Positions 1-8,732 of a stretch of 54,254 bases of DNA are shown here, piece after piece; within the stretch, counting starts at the first letter, position 1, and every line of letters begins with the position of its first letter. Source of the stretch: Bacteroides sp. (GTDB lineage Bacteria; Bacteroidota; Bacteroidia; Bacteroidales; UBA7960); contig JAZBOS010000136.1 of NCBI GenBank assembly GCA_036351255.1, forward strand, positions 1 to 54,254, in the 5' to 3' direction. Position numbers and translations under genes: made by a program. The notes beneath the pieces were generated by a model. It ran no database searches, was not told the origin of the DNA, and saw only the letters and a list, made by a program, of their open reading frames with translations.

Positions 1-2310
1 AATGATCGTCAACCCCTGCCATTTGTTACGGTACAGATCATCCAGCTGCCCGACAGCAATTTCGTGACCGGTACAGTTACCACCGAACAGGGCCATTTCA
101 GTATTGGTAAGTTGGGTGGTGGAGACTACCTGCTTAAAACTTCTTTTGTAGGATATGAGGAGCAATATACCCCCTTTCATATTGGCCGCCTGAGTTCTTT
201 TCTTGACCTTGGTAATATTCTGATGGCAGAAAGTTCCCTCTCAATCGAGGGGGTCACGGTTTCAGGCATTCGTGAGGAGGTGATTTCATCCATGGATCGC
301 AAGGTTTATTCCATTGAAGATAACTTAAGCCAGGCAGGCGGCTCCGCCCTCCAGGCCATGCAGAACCTTCCGGGAGTCACCATTGACCGTGACGGGAAGG
401 TTTCCCTCAGGGGAAGTGACCAGGTGACCGTTTTCATCGACGGCAAGCAGACCGCCATTACGGGGATGGGCAGTCAATCAGGACTGGAAAACATACCGGC
501 TTCAGCCATTGCAGGCATCGAGATCATCAATAACCCTTCGGCCCGATACGATGCAAGTGGCATGGCTGGCATCATCAATATCATCTTCCGCAAGGAACAG
601 CAACAGGGCTGGAATGGCAGGGCTGGCCTTACCCTTGGCCTTGGAAATTTGGGCAGCAAAAAAGATAACCTGCCCGGCATCAGGGATCAGTACCTCCTTA
701 CCCCCAAAGTCAACCCTTCACTCTCAGCCAATTACCGGAAGGATGCCTTTAACTTTTTTGTGCATGGCGATCTGCTGTATCATAAAACGATGATGAAAAG
801 CGAGTTTTTCCTCCGTGAATATGATGACAGCAATCCTGTCAGCCAGCAATGGCTTGAAAACCGGACCCAGCCCATATACAACCTGCGCGGGGGACTGGAC
901 TATTCCATCAATGAAAGAAACACCCTTACTTTTTCAGCCTTATTTAATTACAGGGAATATACTGACCTGGGCGACCTCCCCTATTTAAACGCCAATACCA
1001 ACGAGCAAGTGCGCCTGTGGGAGTATTACGAGAACGAGGTCAACCAAACCCTCTTTGCAACCATCACTCACGCGCATCGCTTCATCCAGCCTGGTCACAG
1101 CCTGACCTCCTCGCTGAATTATTCCTTCCGCAGGAAAGATGAGGTGTTTTATTTCGACAATTTTGAAAACGGAATCATGGGGACTGACACCACAGCCCTG
1201 ATCGCCGATGAGAACATCCTTGACCTGACCGTGGACTATGTCAGGCCACTACGTGCCGGAAGGATTGAGATTGGTACCAAACAAATGGCCCGCATATTTC
1301 CCAATGATATTGTATTCACCCCCGGCATCAACTCCATTCTCGATCCCGGCCTTGCTGGCACTGCCGAATACCGTGAGTATATGTCGGCAGCCTACACCAA
1401 TTACGTTTATGAATTAAAGGCTTTAGAACTGGAAGCCGGACTGAGGGCTGAATACGCCAGGATCGATTACCTGGTGGATGAGAGCCACAGTGTTTATGAA
1501 AGCAATGGATTCGATTATTTCGGGTTTTTTCCAAACGTTAGGGCTTCCTGGCTTCTCAACGATAGAAACCGCCTGACAGCCTTTTACAACCGCAGGGTAG
1601 ACCGTCCATCGGAAAGCATGCTCAGGGTGTTCCCCACTTATGCTGACCCGGAGATATTAAACCTCGGGAATCCGACCCTGGTGCCCCAGTTCACCCAATC
1701 CTTTGAACTGGGTTACCGAAATTCCTATGATAAAGGAACTTTTTACCTGGCAGGCTATCACCGCATTTCACGAAACATCCTGACAAAGATCATCACCGAG
1801 GTTCCGGAGAGCAACAGGCTGGCCTCGGTGAACCAGAACGCAGGCAAGGGTTACAATACAGGTGTGGAATGGGTATGGACCCAACAGCTTTTAAGGACTG
1901 TGAAACTTAGCACGAATGCCAATGTTTACCTGAACCGCATGGCGGCTTTTGAAATCATCAATGCCTACCCCTCAAACATCAGCTTTTCGCGCGAGGAACA
2001 ATCGGCCTATGCGGGCAACCTCAAACTGATCTTCGATGTAAAACTGCCCCGGAGTTTTAACCTGCAGATTACCGGCACTTACCTGTCACCCGACATCCTT
2101 CCCCAGGGAAAAATCCTGGCCAGGTATTCGGTCGACGGGGGCCTGAAGAAGGAAGTACTCAACGGCCGTGGCGAGCTTTTCCTGAATGCCTCCGACATTT
2201 TCAACACCCTGGTGGTGAAATACGAACTCGAAGGCAATGGCTTTGATATTACGTCGCAGGATTATTATGAAACCCAGGTGGTTCGCATTGGCTATCAGCA
2301 CCGTTTCTGA
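1..2310 (+). CDS. TonB-dependent receptor-like outer-membrane beta-barrel protein, 5'-truncated by the window edge
   Basis: The reading frame is open from base 1 with no stop or convincing start before position 64, so the true N-terminus (signal peptide and the beginning of a carboxypeptidase-regulatory-like domain) lies outside the window. The visible part begins with the end of that beta-sandwich domain. A TonB plug follows (the SLRGSDQVTVFIDGKQ region and IEIINNPSARYDASGMAGIINI). A long beta-barrel then runs to a C-terminal aromatic residue (VVRIGYQHRF), as expected for BAM-recognised outer-membrane proteins. The layout fits the Bacteroidota 'outer membrane beta-barrel family' close to TonB receptors, not a SusC: it is shorter and has no SusD partner. 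The substrate cannot be told. It converges on the GH92 gene across a 0.5-kb gap with a repeat and a terminator, so it is probably not part of the glycan locus. Confidence 0.88.
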   Translation, partial: NDRQPLPFVTVQIIQLPDSNFVTGTVTTEQGHFSIGKLGGGDYLLKTSFVGYEEQYTPFHIGRLSSFLDLGNILMAESSLSIEGVTVSGIREEVISSMDRKVYSIEDNLSQAGGSALQAMQNLPGVTIDRDGKVSLRGSDQVTVFIDGKQTAITGMGSQSGLENIPASAIAGIEIINNPSARYDASGMAGIINIIFRKEQQQGWNGRAGLTLGLGNLGSKKDNLPGIRDQYLLTPKVNPSLSANYRKDAFNFFVHGDLLYHKTMMKSEFFLREYDDSNPVSQQWLENRTQPIYNLRGGLDYSINERNTLTFSALFNYREYTDLGDLPYLNANTNEQVRLWEYYENEVNQTLFATITHAHRFIQPGHSLTSSLNYSFRRKDEVFYFDNFENGIMGTDTTALIADENILDLTVDYVRPLRAGRIEIGTKQMARIFPNDIVFTPGINSILDPGLAGTAEYREYMSAAYTNYVYELKALELEAGLRAEYARIDYLVDESHSVYESNGFDYFGFFPNVRASWLLNDRNRLTAFYNRRVDRPSESMLRVFPTYADPEILNLGNPTLVPQFTQSFELGYRNSYDKGTFYLAGYHRISRNILTKIITEVPESNRLASVNQNAGKGYNTGVEWVWTQQLLRTVKLSTNANVYLNRMAAFEIINAYPSNISFSREEQSAYAGNLKLIFDVKLPRSFNLQITGTYLSPDILPQGKILARYSVDGGLKKEVLNGRGELFLNASDIFNTLVVKYELEGNGFDITSQDYYETQVVRIGYQHRF

Positions 2311-2510
2311 TCTTCTGCAAATCCCATCCCGGCAACGGATGTTTTGTTAAATCCATCCAAAACCCTTTTCTTCCCGGACTTCAGGTAATGAAATTCTTTT
2401 GCCCTTAAGGATAAAACCGCTGCACAAGATACCCCTGCACCTTAAGATCAATAAGCCTTCAAGGGGCCTGATCAAACCTGGTCTTAGCCTGGTTCAGGAT
2501 CATATCCAAC

Positions 2511-2612
2511 ACGTAGGTAAAACGAATTTTAAACGTAGTTGAAACGTAGTTTAAACGTACACGCACGTCTGAACTACGTCTGAACTACGTGTTAACTACG
2601 TCTGAACTACGT
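2511..2612. repeat. 11-bp-period inverted-repeat element, ACGTAG/CTACGT type
   Basis: The core ACGT occurs at 2511, 2533, 2544, 2555, 2565, 2576, 2587, 2598 and 2609, with a degenerate ACGA at 2522. Every step is 11 bp except one 10-bp step at the centre. In the left half the unit reads AAACGTAGTT and in the right half its complement AACTACGT, so five units on each side mirror one another about a dyad at 2561.5. The transcript or a DNA strand could fold into a long imperfect hairpin. The function is unknown. It is not a CRISPR array because there are no unique spacers. Confidence 0.85.
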
Positions 2613-2694
2613 CTAAACTCTGACCCAAACAAGACATGGAAAGGTTTTGAGACCAGAAAAGCTGTTCAATGGTTTTTCCTTTATCAATAGGGAT

Positions 2695-2731
2695 AAAAAA
2701 ACAGTGAGGCATCCTATTGGATCCCTCACTG
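2695..2731 (-). terminator. Rho-independent terminator of the lacI-GH92 transcript
   Basis: CAGTGAGG (2702-2709) pairs with CCTCACTG (2724-2731), followed inward by a C-C mismatch, ATCC/GGAT and a TATT loop. On the minus strand the hairpin is followed at once by seven T residues (A run at 2695-2701 on the plus strand). It lies about 85 bp beyond the GH92 stop codon, so it ends the lacI-GH92 transcription unit. Confidence 0.85.
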
Positions 2732-2816
2732 AAATTTGAATAAAAAGTGAATTTCCCTTTTAAAAACCTGGATTAGTCCAGCCCAGGTCACTTCAATGGG
2801 CCATACTATTAAAAAA

Positions 2817-5780
2817 TCATTCTACGATAATTTCATCCACGAAAATGTAAGCATTGCCGCCAGCACCCAGGTGCCATTGGGGAATGGTGCCGAAGTTGGT
2901 AGCCTTCACCTTCACATAGCGGGCTTCAGTATTGACCCTGGCCCCAAAATCCTTCACCACGTAGCTGTAATCGTCGATGGGGACGGTGTTCTGAACAAAG
3001 GCCACCCTGACGAAGTCTTCCCCATCATCGCTGACATAAAAACTGACATCCACGGGCATCCAGATCCATGAGCGGATTTCCTGGACAAAGCCGGCAGCCA
3101 CATAATTTACAGGCTGCACCTTACCCAGGTCGACAATGGCTTCGAAGTCGGTGCCGGTATAGCCCTGCCATCCGCCGAGCCGCCAGTTCTCAGCACCCCT
3201 GAGTCCGTCGATCAGGGCTTCTTCCCCACCCGCGTGGTAATTCGGAGCCCATTCCGTAAGGATATCCACGGAGCGTTCAATATTCAGCTTCACGAAGGAG
3301 GCCTTTACAGGAAAGCTATAGCCCATGCCTTCCTGGAAAGTAACAGCCTTAACGGTAACGGTGGTATCGAGGGTCATGGGGCCTTCGTATTTATTTGATT
3401 CACGGGTGGGTGTGGTTCCATCGAGGGTGTAATAGATATCCAGCCCGGGCTGAATTGCGGCCATTTCTATTTGGGCAGATTCCCTGATGCGTGCGCCTTC
3501 TGAGATGATGACAGGCACGGGCACGATAAGCTCATCCTGGATATGGGTGACCGGAACAAATTCATCCTGGCCTCCCCATTCCTTGTTGGGTTTGCTGCCC
3601 ATTTCAAAATGCAAATGCCCACCCTTCATGATGGCATCATGAGAAAGATAGGAATACGGATGGTCCTGACCATTGAGGCTGGCCGACTGGATATAGAAAT
3701 TCTTGTCAGAGACCTTGTTGGCGGTAATTTTAAAAACATTTCCGTTTTCGAGGGTAATTTCCATTTCCTCAAACCAGGGGGTGCCAATGATATATTCGGG
3801 CAAACCGGGGGTCACGGGATAAAATCCCATGGCGCTCATAATCAGCCAGGCTGACATCTGCCCGCAATCCTCATTGCCGCTCAGTCCATCGGGCAGGTTT
3901 GAATACTGGTTGTCCATTATTTCCCGGACCCTTTGCTGGGTCTTCCAGGGCTGGTTTACAAAGTTATAGAGATAAGCCATATGGTGGCTGGGTTCGTTGC
4001 CGTGGGCATACTGGCCAATGAGTCCGCTAATGTCCTTTTGGTCACGGCCTGAAATCGGCGCGCTGGTAGTAAACAACTCATCCATTTTCGAAGCCAGGTT
4101 TTCCTTGCCCCCGTGCAGGGTATAAAAGCCGGTAATATCCTGGGGAACGTAAAAGCTATATTGCCAGGAGTTAGCCTCGGTGAAGTGCCAGTCAACGGTG
4201 GTGGGATCGAAGGGCGTGAGCCAGTTGCCATTCAGCTTGGGGCGCATAAAACCGGTGGAGGGGTCGAAAATATTCTTGTAAAACTGGGCCCTGCGGATAA
4301 AATCCCGGTAGAGGTCGTCCCTGCCCATCTCTTTTGCCATCTGGGCAATGGTCCAGTCATCGTAGGCATACTCGAGGGTTTTGGAAATGGATTCGTGTTC
4401 CTTGTCGCCAGGGATATAACCGTATTCACGGTAGGCGGCCAAACCCAAATGATCCTGTATGGCGCTGTGGACCATGGCTTCCAGGGCTTTTTCCTGATCA
4501 AAGCCGCGGAGGCCTTTCATATAGGCATCCACAATCACGGGCACGCTGTGATAGCCGATCATCGTTCCGGTCTCATTGGCGGCCAGCTCCCAAACCGGTA
4601 GCATCCCCCCTTTTTCGTACATATCGAGCATGACCTTCACAAAGTCAATGCTTCGTGTGGGCTCGAGGATGGTCATCAGGGGGTGCCAAGTACGGTAGGT
4701 ATCCCACAAGGAAAATACGGTATAGTTTGTAAAATCTTCAGCAGTGTGGGTGTTCTTGTCCATTCCCCTGTAGCGGCGATCAACATCCATAAAGGTGTTG
4801 GGCTGGAGGTAAGCGTGATACATGGCGGTATAGAACACTTCCTTTTGTTCGGGGGTTCCACCCTTTACCCTGACCTTACCCAATTCGCTGTTCCAGGCCT
4901 CAAAGGCTTGCTGGCGGATCTCATCAAAATTCCATCCGGGTATTTCAGCCTTCAGGTTTTTATAAGCTCCTTCGTGATCCACCGCAGAGATGGCGACCTT
5001 CACTTCGACCGGTGCATCATCGGCAGTATCAAATCCCACAAAGGCCTTTACATTCAAGCCTTGCGCAAACAGCAGATCAGGCTGAAGTTCATCGTCGACT
5101 GCAATGCCTTTCCGCACAATGGGCCTGGAGAATTCCATATGGAAAAACCAGATCATGTCGTTGGCCCAGTTTGTTGAGCGTCGCATCCCGCGAATCTCGG
5201 TATCGCTTACAAACTCAATCCATGAATCGGTCACCCGGTCACGGTGCTGCAGATCGATGATCAGATTGGCTTCAGCGCCTTCCGGGAAGGTGTAGCGGTG
5301 ATATCCCACCCGGGTGGTGGCTGTCATTTCGGCCTGTACCCCAGGTTTGTCGAGAAACACGCTGTAATAGCCTGCTTCGGCCTTTTCGTTTTCTTTTTTG
5401 AAGGGAGACAGGTAATCGTCGTTGATGAATTTAGGTTCACCCACAATGGGCATCAGCAGGATGTCGCCATAATCGCCAACGCCGGTTCCATTGAGGGCCG
5501 TATGGGTAAACCCATAAATCACAGAATCGGAATAATGATACCCGGATGCGCCGTCCCAGCTGCCCAGTCGGGTGTCAGGGCTGAGGTGTACCATCCCGAA
5601 AGGAAGCGTGGCACCCGGGAAAGTATGCCCGTGAGCATCGGTCCCGATAAATGGATTCACATAGGCTGCAGGCTCCTTCAGTTCCTCCTTTTCCTGGCAG
5701 GAGGACAGGACCATGACAAAAGCAATCAGTGCAAGAACAGGAATGCGCCTGATCAGGTGGTGTTTGCTGAAAAACTTCAT
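2817..5780 (-). CDS. GH92 family exo-alpha-mannosidase, lipoprotein, with C-terminal chitobiase-type and discoidin-like modules
   Basis: Predicted to remove alpha-linked mannose (typically alpha-1,2, -1,3 or -1,4; linkage not predictable here) from N-glycans. A lipoprotein signal ends at Cys28 (VLSSC). The GH92 catalytic region covers about residues 35-735 and shows family hallmarks: AYVNPFIGTDAHGHTFPGA near the start, ALNGTGVGDYGD, and GNEDCGQMSAW with GFYPVTPG near the end of the (alpha/alpha)6 barrel. GH92 enzymes are Ca2+-dependent and inverting (family knowledge). About residues 754-830 form a chitobiase/hexosaminidase C-terminal-like domain (YTLDGTTP). Residues 835-987 form a discoidin-like domain ending GGNAYIFVDEIIVE. 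The same pair of modules occurs in other enzymes of this window. The start codon overlaps the lacI stop by 4 bases, which implies translational coupling. Confidence 0.95.
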   Translation of the reverse strand: MKFFSKHHLIRRIPVLALIAFVMVLSSCQEKEELKEPAAYVNPFIGTDAHGHTFPGATLPFGMVHLSPDTRLGSWDGASGYHYSDSVIYGFTHTALNGTGVGDYGDILLMPIVGEPKFINDDYLSPFKKENEKAEAGYYSVFLDKPGVQAEMTATTRVGYHRYTFPEGAEANLIIDLQHRDRVTDSWIEFVSDTEIRGMRRSTNWANDMIWFFHMEFSRPIVRKGIAVDDELQPDLLFAQGLNVKAFVGFDTADDAPVEVKVAISAVDHEGAYKNLKAEIPGWNFDEIRQQAFEAWNSELGKVRVKGGTPEQKEVFYTAMYHAYLQPNTFMDVDRRYRGMDKNTHTAEDFTNYTVFSLWDTYRTWHPLMTILEPTRSIDFVKVMLDMYEKGGMLPVWELAANETGTMIGYHSVPVIVDAYMKGLRGFDQEKALEAMVHSAIQDHLGLAAYREYGYIPGDKEHESISKTLEYAYDDWTIAQMAKEMGRDDLYRDFIRRAQFYKNIFDPSTGFMRPKLNGNWLTPFDPTTVDWHFTEANSWQYSFYVPQDITGFYTLHGGKENLASKMDELFTTSAPISGRDQKDISGLIGQYAHGNEPSHHMAYLYNFVNQPWKTQQRVREIMDNQYSNLPDGLSGNEDCGQMSAWLIMSAMGFYPVTPGLPEYIIGTPWFEEMEITLENGNVFKITANKVSDKNFYIQSASLNGQDHPYSYLSHDAIMKGGHLHFEMGSKPNKEWGGQDEFVPVTHIQDELIVPVPVIISEGARIRESAQIEMAAIQPGLDIYYTLDGTTPTRESNKYEGPMTLDTTVTVKAVTFQEGMGYSFPVKASFVKLNIERSVDILTEWAPNYHAGGEEALIDGLRGAENWRLGGWQGYTGTDFEAIVDLGKVQPVNYVAAGFVQEIRSWIWMPVDVSFYVSDDGEDFVRVAFVQNTVPIDDYSYVVKDFGARVNTEARYVKVKATNFGTIPQWHLGAGGNAYIFVDEIIVE

Positions 5781-6817
5781 AAAGATTTGGGTTTTAAGGA
5801 TGATTCGCGAATAATGATATCAACGGGTAGTTTCACTGTTTTCTCGGCTTCCGTAATATGGTTTCCTTCAATCTGCCTCATCAGCAAGTCAAAGGCCACT
5901 TCACTGATCCTTTCAATGGGCTGGGCAATGACTGAGATGGAAGGACGGGTAAAGCTAAAGAAACTGACGTCGTCAAAGCCAATGATTGACACCTGCCGGG
6001 GAATGTCAATGGACAAATTCCTGAGGTTTTGCATGCAGGCAGCTGTCAGGTTGTTGTTGAGGGAAAAAATGGCCTCGGGCATGTTCCCATCCTGGTATAA
6101 ATGCAAAAGTTTTTCCTTAATGGTTTTATCCATTTCCCCGAAAGGGGTGCGTATGATCAAGTCCTCCGGGACCTGAACTCCTTCCTCAGCCAGGGCCGAC
6201 TGGAACCCCTTAATGCGATCGTTGATGGTGGAGATATGGTCTGGCGTAATGGCTACAATGGCAATCCTTTTAATACCCTGGTGAAGCAGATGCCTTGCTG
6301 CCATGCGGGCGCCCCCAAAGTTATCCACGGAAACGTTGGGCGACAGCATGTTTTTGAAGGTTCTGTCAATCATTACGTGGGGAAAGCCTGCATCCGCAAG
6401 TTTATCAAAGAACTCAGGACTATCCTGTGAGGTGGAGATGATCAGCCCATCCAGTTTACGGTCACGCAGTTGCCTGATCTGTTCCTTTTCCTTGGTCACA
6501 TTTTCATCCGTGCTGCAAATAACTACAGTATAACCATGGCCCCAGGCCAGGTCTTCGATGCTTCGTGCAATGCGGGCATAACACCTGTTGGAAATGTCGG
6601 AGACAATCACCCCGATGGTGTTGGTTTTCCCGGTACGGAATCCGCGAGCCAGGACGTCGGGCTTGTAATTGAGTTCCCTGATCTTTTCTTTAACCTTTTT
6701 CTGGGTCTCCAGGCTGATGCCATGCTGATCGGCCTTGTCATTCAGTACCAATGACACCAGGGTCTTGGAAACCCCCAGGCTTTTCGCAATGTCATCAATG
6801 GTAATTTTCCTTGGCAT
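5777..6817 (-). CDS. LacI/GalR-family transcriptional regulator, probable local PUL regulator
   Basis: A full-length LacI-type protein (346 aa). The N-terminal helix-turn-helix reads ITIDDIAKSLGVSKTLVSLVLN, with the hinge helix following (LNYKPDVLARGFRTGKTNTIGV). A periplasmic-binding-protein-like sugar-sensing domain runs from about residue 60 to the end (GVIVSDISNRCYARI, then SIIGFDDVSFFSFTRPSISV, typical of the family). It is cytoplasmic and DNA-binding. Its own promoter carries a perfect palindromic operator (6846-6859). The identical 14-mer lies in the susC promoter and a close variant in the 41.8-kb divergent region, so it probably controls itself and the whole locus. The inducer is probably a glycan-derived mono- or oligosaccharide (inference). 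It is the first gene of a two-gene operon with the GH92 gene, overlapping it by 4 bases. Confidence 0.95.
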   Translation of the reverse strand: MPRKITIDDIAKSLGVSKTLVSLVLNDKADQHGISLETQKKVKEKIRELNYKPDVLARGFRTGKTNTIGVIVSDISNRCYARIARSIEDLAWGHGYTVVICSTDENVTKEKEQIRQLRDRKLDGLIISTSQDSPEFFDKLADAGFPHVMIDRTFKNMLSPNVSVDNFGGARMAARHLLHQGIKRIAIVAITPDHISTINDRIKGFQSALAEEGVQVPEDLIIRTPFGEMDKTIKEKLLHLYQDGNMPEAIFSLNNNLTAACMQNLRNLSIDIPRQVSIIGFDDVSFFSFTRPSISVIAQPIERISEVAFDLLMRQIEGNHITEAEKTVKLPVDIIIRESSLKPKSL

Positions 6818-6832
6818 AATGGATGAATTAAT

Positions 6833-6841
6833 GCAAAATTA
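6833..6841 (-). promoter_or_regulatory. Putative lacI promoter, Bacteroidota -7 box
   Basis: On the minus strand the sequence reads TAATTTTGC, an exact match to the Bacteroidota -7 consensus TAnnTTTG, about 16 bases before the lacI ATG. The -33 element is weak. The operator at 6846-6859 sits 4 bases upstream of the box, inside the -33/-7 spacer, a position expected for repression. Confidence 0.6.
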
Positions 6842-6845
6842 AAAA

Positions 6846-6859
6846 CTAAAACGATTTAG
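6846..6859. promoter_or_regulatory. LacI-type operator in the lacI promoter
   Basis: CTAAAACGATTTAG has perfect arms CTAAA/TTTAG around a central CG, the usual architecture of LacI-family sites. Its reverse complement CTAAATCGTTTTAG, together with the following TTTTT, is identical over 19 bases to the site at 48768 in front of susC. This points to autoregulation. Confidence 0.8.
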
Positions 6860-7001
6860 CCAGATAGATTTTGTAAATTTTTCTAAAGATGGCGAATTTC
6901 GCTGATAAGAACGCGGTAAAATGTTCCATCTCCTGAAAAAGAAAAAGCAGGCGAAGGAACAACACTAAACCCGAAACCTAAATATGGCTGCCTGGTGGCC
7001 T

Positions 7002-8651
7002 CTAATTATCCTGACAAAGCTCTTTTACCGGTATTTTCTGAAAATACAACTCCTTAACGCCCTCATAAACAATACCAATGGTGCGATCATCCACCATTGT
7101 CATACAGGAATAACCGTTACCATAGGCTTCATTAAGCAAGATTTGTTTGGATTCAGGCCAGGTATTTCCGCCATCTAAGCTTGCCTTGATGGTCATGTTA
7201 ATTCTTTGTTCCTTGCTGTCGGGGTTAGAGAAGAACAACACCTGCTTCATTTCATTCTCCACCTTCATATTATGCGCAATAAGGCTGGCCATGCAATTGG
7301 GTTCAGGTAAAGCCGAGTTGGAGGATGGGTGTGTTATCCAGGTTTTGCCAAAGTCATTTGTTATTGAAACAGCGCGGCCATTATTTCTTTCTTTTTCAAA
7401 TTTATTTTTGTCATCGCGCATATTCAGCATCAGGCTGCCATCGGGCAGTTGTACCACCTGGGCTTCAGTGGTGTTTGGTTTTGCCCCTGTTCCAATCTGC
7501 CAGGTCTGTCCGTTATCTTTGCTGAAAACAATAGTCGAGTGACTGGTATACTGTCCCCCATCCAGAGCCTGCACTCCAATATCTTCCTTAAACTGTCCAG
7601 GAAATACCAGTGTCCCATCTTCAAGGGTAATTCCCCTCCCGGGACCTGCAAAAAGGAGCTGCCATTCAGGGTCTTTGATTTGCTGGGTAATGTTAATGGG
7701 CCCTGACCAAGAGAGGCCGTCATCCGTGCTTTTCACAAGGATAAATTGTCCAGTCTCCTCAGGAGCCATTCCCGGACTAGAAACCCACCAGTTCATGTCA
7801 TCTGGGGACCCTCCACTCATCCACATGGCAGCAACCCAGATGGTATGTGTCGTATGATCGTAGAGCACACTTGGATCGCCTATTCCATTCAATCTTTGTG
7901 GTCTTCCACCCCATTCTCCCATATCCATGATGACCTTCATGGGCTCCCAGGTCTGCCCTCCGTCCGTGCTGCGGCTCATACCTACGTCAATGTCCTCCTG
8001 CAGGTCCTTGCTGTTGTTGTAGCGGTTGTCATAAACCGAAATGAGTGTTCCTTTGGCAGTGGTTATCAATCCTGGAATTCGATATGTATCGCAATTATCC
8101 TGTCCCGCAGCGCGCAATACTAAAGCTGGCCTGAACCTGAATTTTTCAGTTTGGGGCAAGGCCAGCAGATATTTCTGGCCAAATATTAGCTGCACTTCTG
8201 CAAGCGAAAAACTTTCTTCAAGATTGACATTTTCCTTCAATGAAATATCTAAACTCAGGTCATAGTCTCCTGGATTCAAGGGCAAATCACAACCCAGCTC
8301 AATGGAATTACCTTCCCCAGTAAAAGGAGCCAAAAACTCCAAACGGATGGTGTCGCCCGAGACTGCTTTTCCCTTCTCCTCGATGTTTAAAACCATTCCT
8401 TCGATCATTTTGGGTTTGCCTTCTTTGCCAAATACCAGCCTTATATTAGTCAGTTCGGGCAAAAGAACAGAATCAGCGATTTCAAGGCCAACTGAAATTA
8501 TTCCCTGATTTTCCTTTTCAATGAAAAGGGGCGTTTCCCTGATAATTACGTTACCGGTAACACCAGTTGGCACTTCCATTTTCCTTTGGCAGCCAAATAA
8601 GCCCATCGTGAAGACAGCAATCAGTAAAAAAAACAATTTCCCAGCGTTCAT
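7002..8651 (-). CDS. Exo-alpha-sialidase (GH33 type), lipoprotein
   Basis: Predicted to release terminal sialic acid from glycan chains. The start chosen (MNAGKLFFLLI) gives a clean lipoprotein signal ending GLFGC; a start 45 bases upstream is possible but adds a polar leader. An N-terminal beta-sandwich of about 160 residues precedes the six-bladed propeller. The propeller opens with the arginine-triad motif YRIPGL and carries five Asp-box repeats: STDGGQTW, STDDGLSW, SKDNGQTW, TNDFGKTW and SLDGGNTW. The catalytic tyrosine region near the C-terminus (GNGYSCMTM, then GIVYEG) is present. It is the last gene of the minus-strand block, downstream of the sulfatase-maturating enzyme. No sialic-acid catabolism genes (nanA/nanE/nanT) are in the window, so the monosaccharide is used elsewhere or released. 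Confidence 0.93.
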   Translation of the reverse strand: MNAGKLFFLLIAVFTMGLFGCQRKMEVPTGVTGNVIIRETPLFIEKENQGIISVGLEIADSVLLPELTNIRLVFGKEGKPKMIEGMVLNIEEKGKAVSGDTIRLEFLAPFTGEGNSIELGCDLPLNPGDYDLSLDISLKENVNLEESFSLAEVQLIFGQKYLLALPQTEKFRFRPALVLRAAGQDNCDTYRIPGLITTAKGTLISVYDNRYNNSKDLQEDIDVGMSRSTDGGQTWEPMKVIMDMGEWGGRPQRLNGIGDPSVLYDHTTHTIWVAAMWMSGGSPDDMNWWVSSPGMAPEETGQFILVKSTDDGLSWSGPINITQQIKDPEWQLLFAGPGRGITLEDGTLVFPGQFKEDIGVQALDGGQYTSHSTIVFSKDNGQTWQIGTGAKPNTTEAQVVQLPDGSLMLNMRDDKNKFEKERNNGRAVSITNDFGKTWITHPSSNSALPEPNCMASLIAHNMKVENEMKQVLFFSNPDSKEQRINMTIKASLDGGNTWPESKQILLNEAYGNGYSCMTMVDDRTIGIVYEGVKELYFQKIPVKELCQDN

Positions 8652-8732
8652 TCTTCTAAATATTTCTATTGATTCAACATTCATATCATTCATCATAAAA
8701 ACGGCTTGTTTCTAAAAAATACTTTTTGAGAT

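Larger units (their letters stand above)
2311..2816. other. 505-bp intergenic region between convergent genes
   Basis: No coding sequence was recognised here. It separates the 3' ends of the outer-membrane receptor (plus) and the GH92 gene (minus). It holds the 11-bp-period inverted repeat element (2511-2612) and the minus-strand terminator (2695-2731). No plus-strand terminator for the receptor gene was seen in the first 200 bases. Confidence 0.7.

Noticed and set aside
64..2310. GTG at position 64 as the true start of the first gene
   Set aside because: The frame continues open to base 1 and encodes the expected continuation of a regulatory-like domain. The GTG falls inside that domain, so the gene is truncated by the window.
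2511..2612. CRISPR-like array
   Set aside because: Units are only 11 bp with no unique spacers, and they invert at the centre. No cas genes are present.
3543..5295. Long plus-strand open frames opposite the GH92 gene
   Set aside because: They are antisense shadows of a well-supported GH92 protein. They have no recognisable domain, signal or promoter.
6892..6902. GCGAATTTCGC inverted repeat upstream of lacI as a second operator
   Set aside because: It does not resemble the CTAAA-CG-TTTAG site, occurs only once, and lies outside the recognised promoter core.
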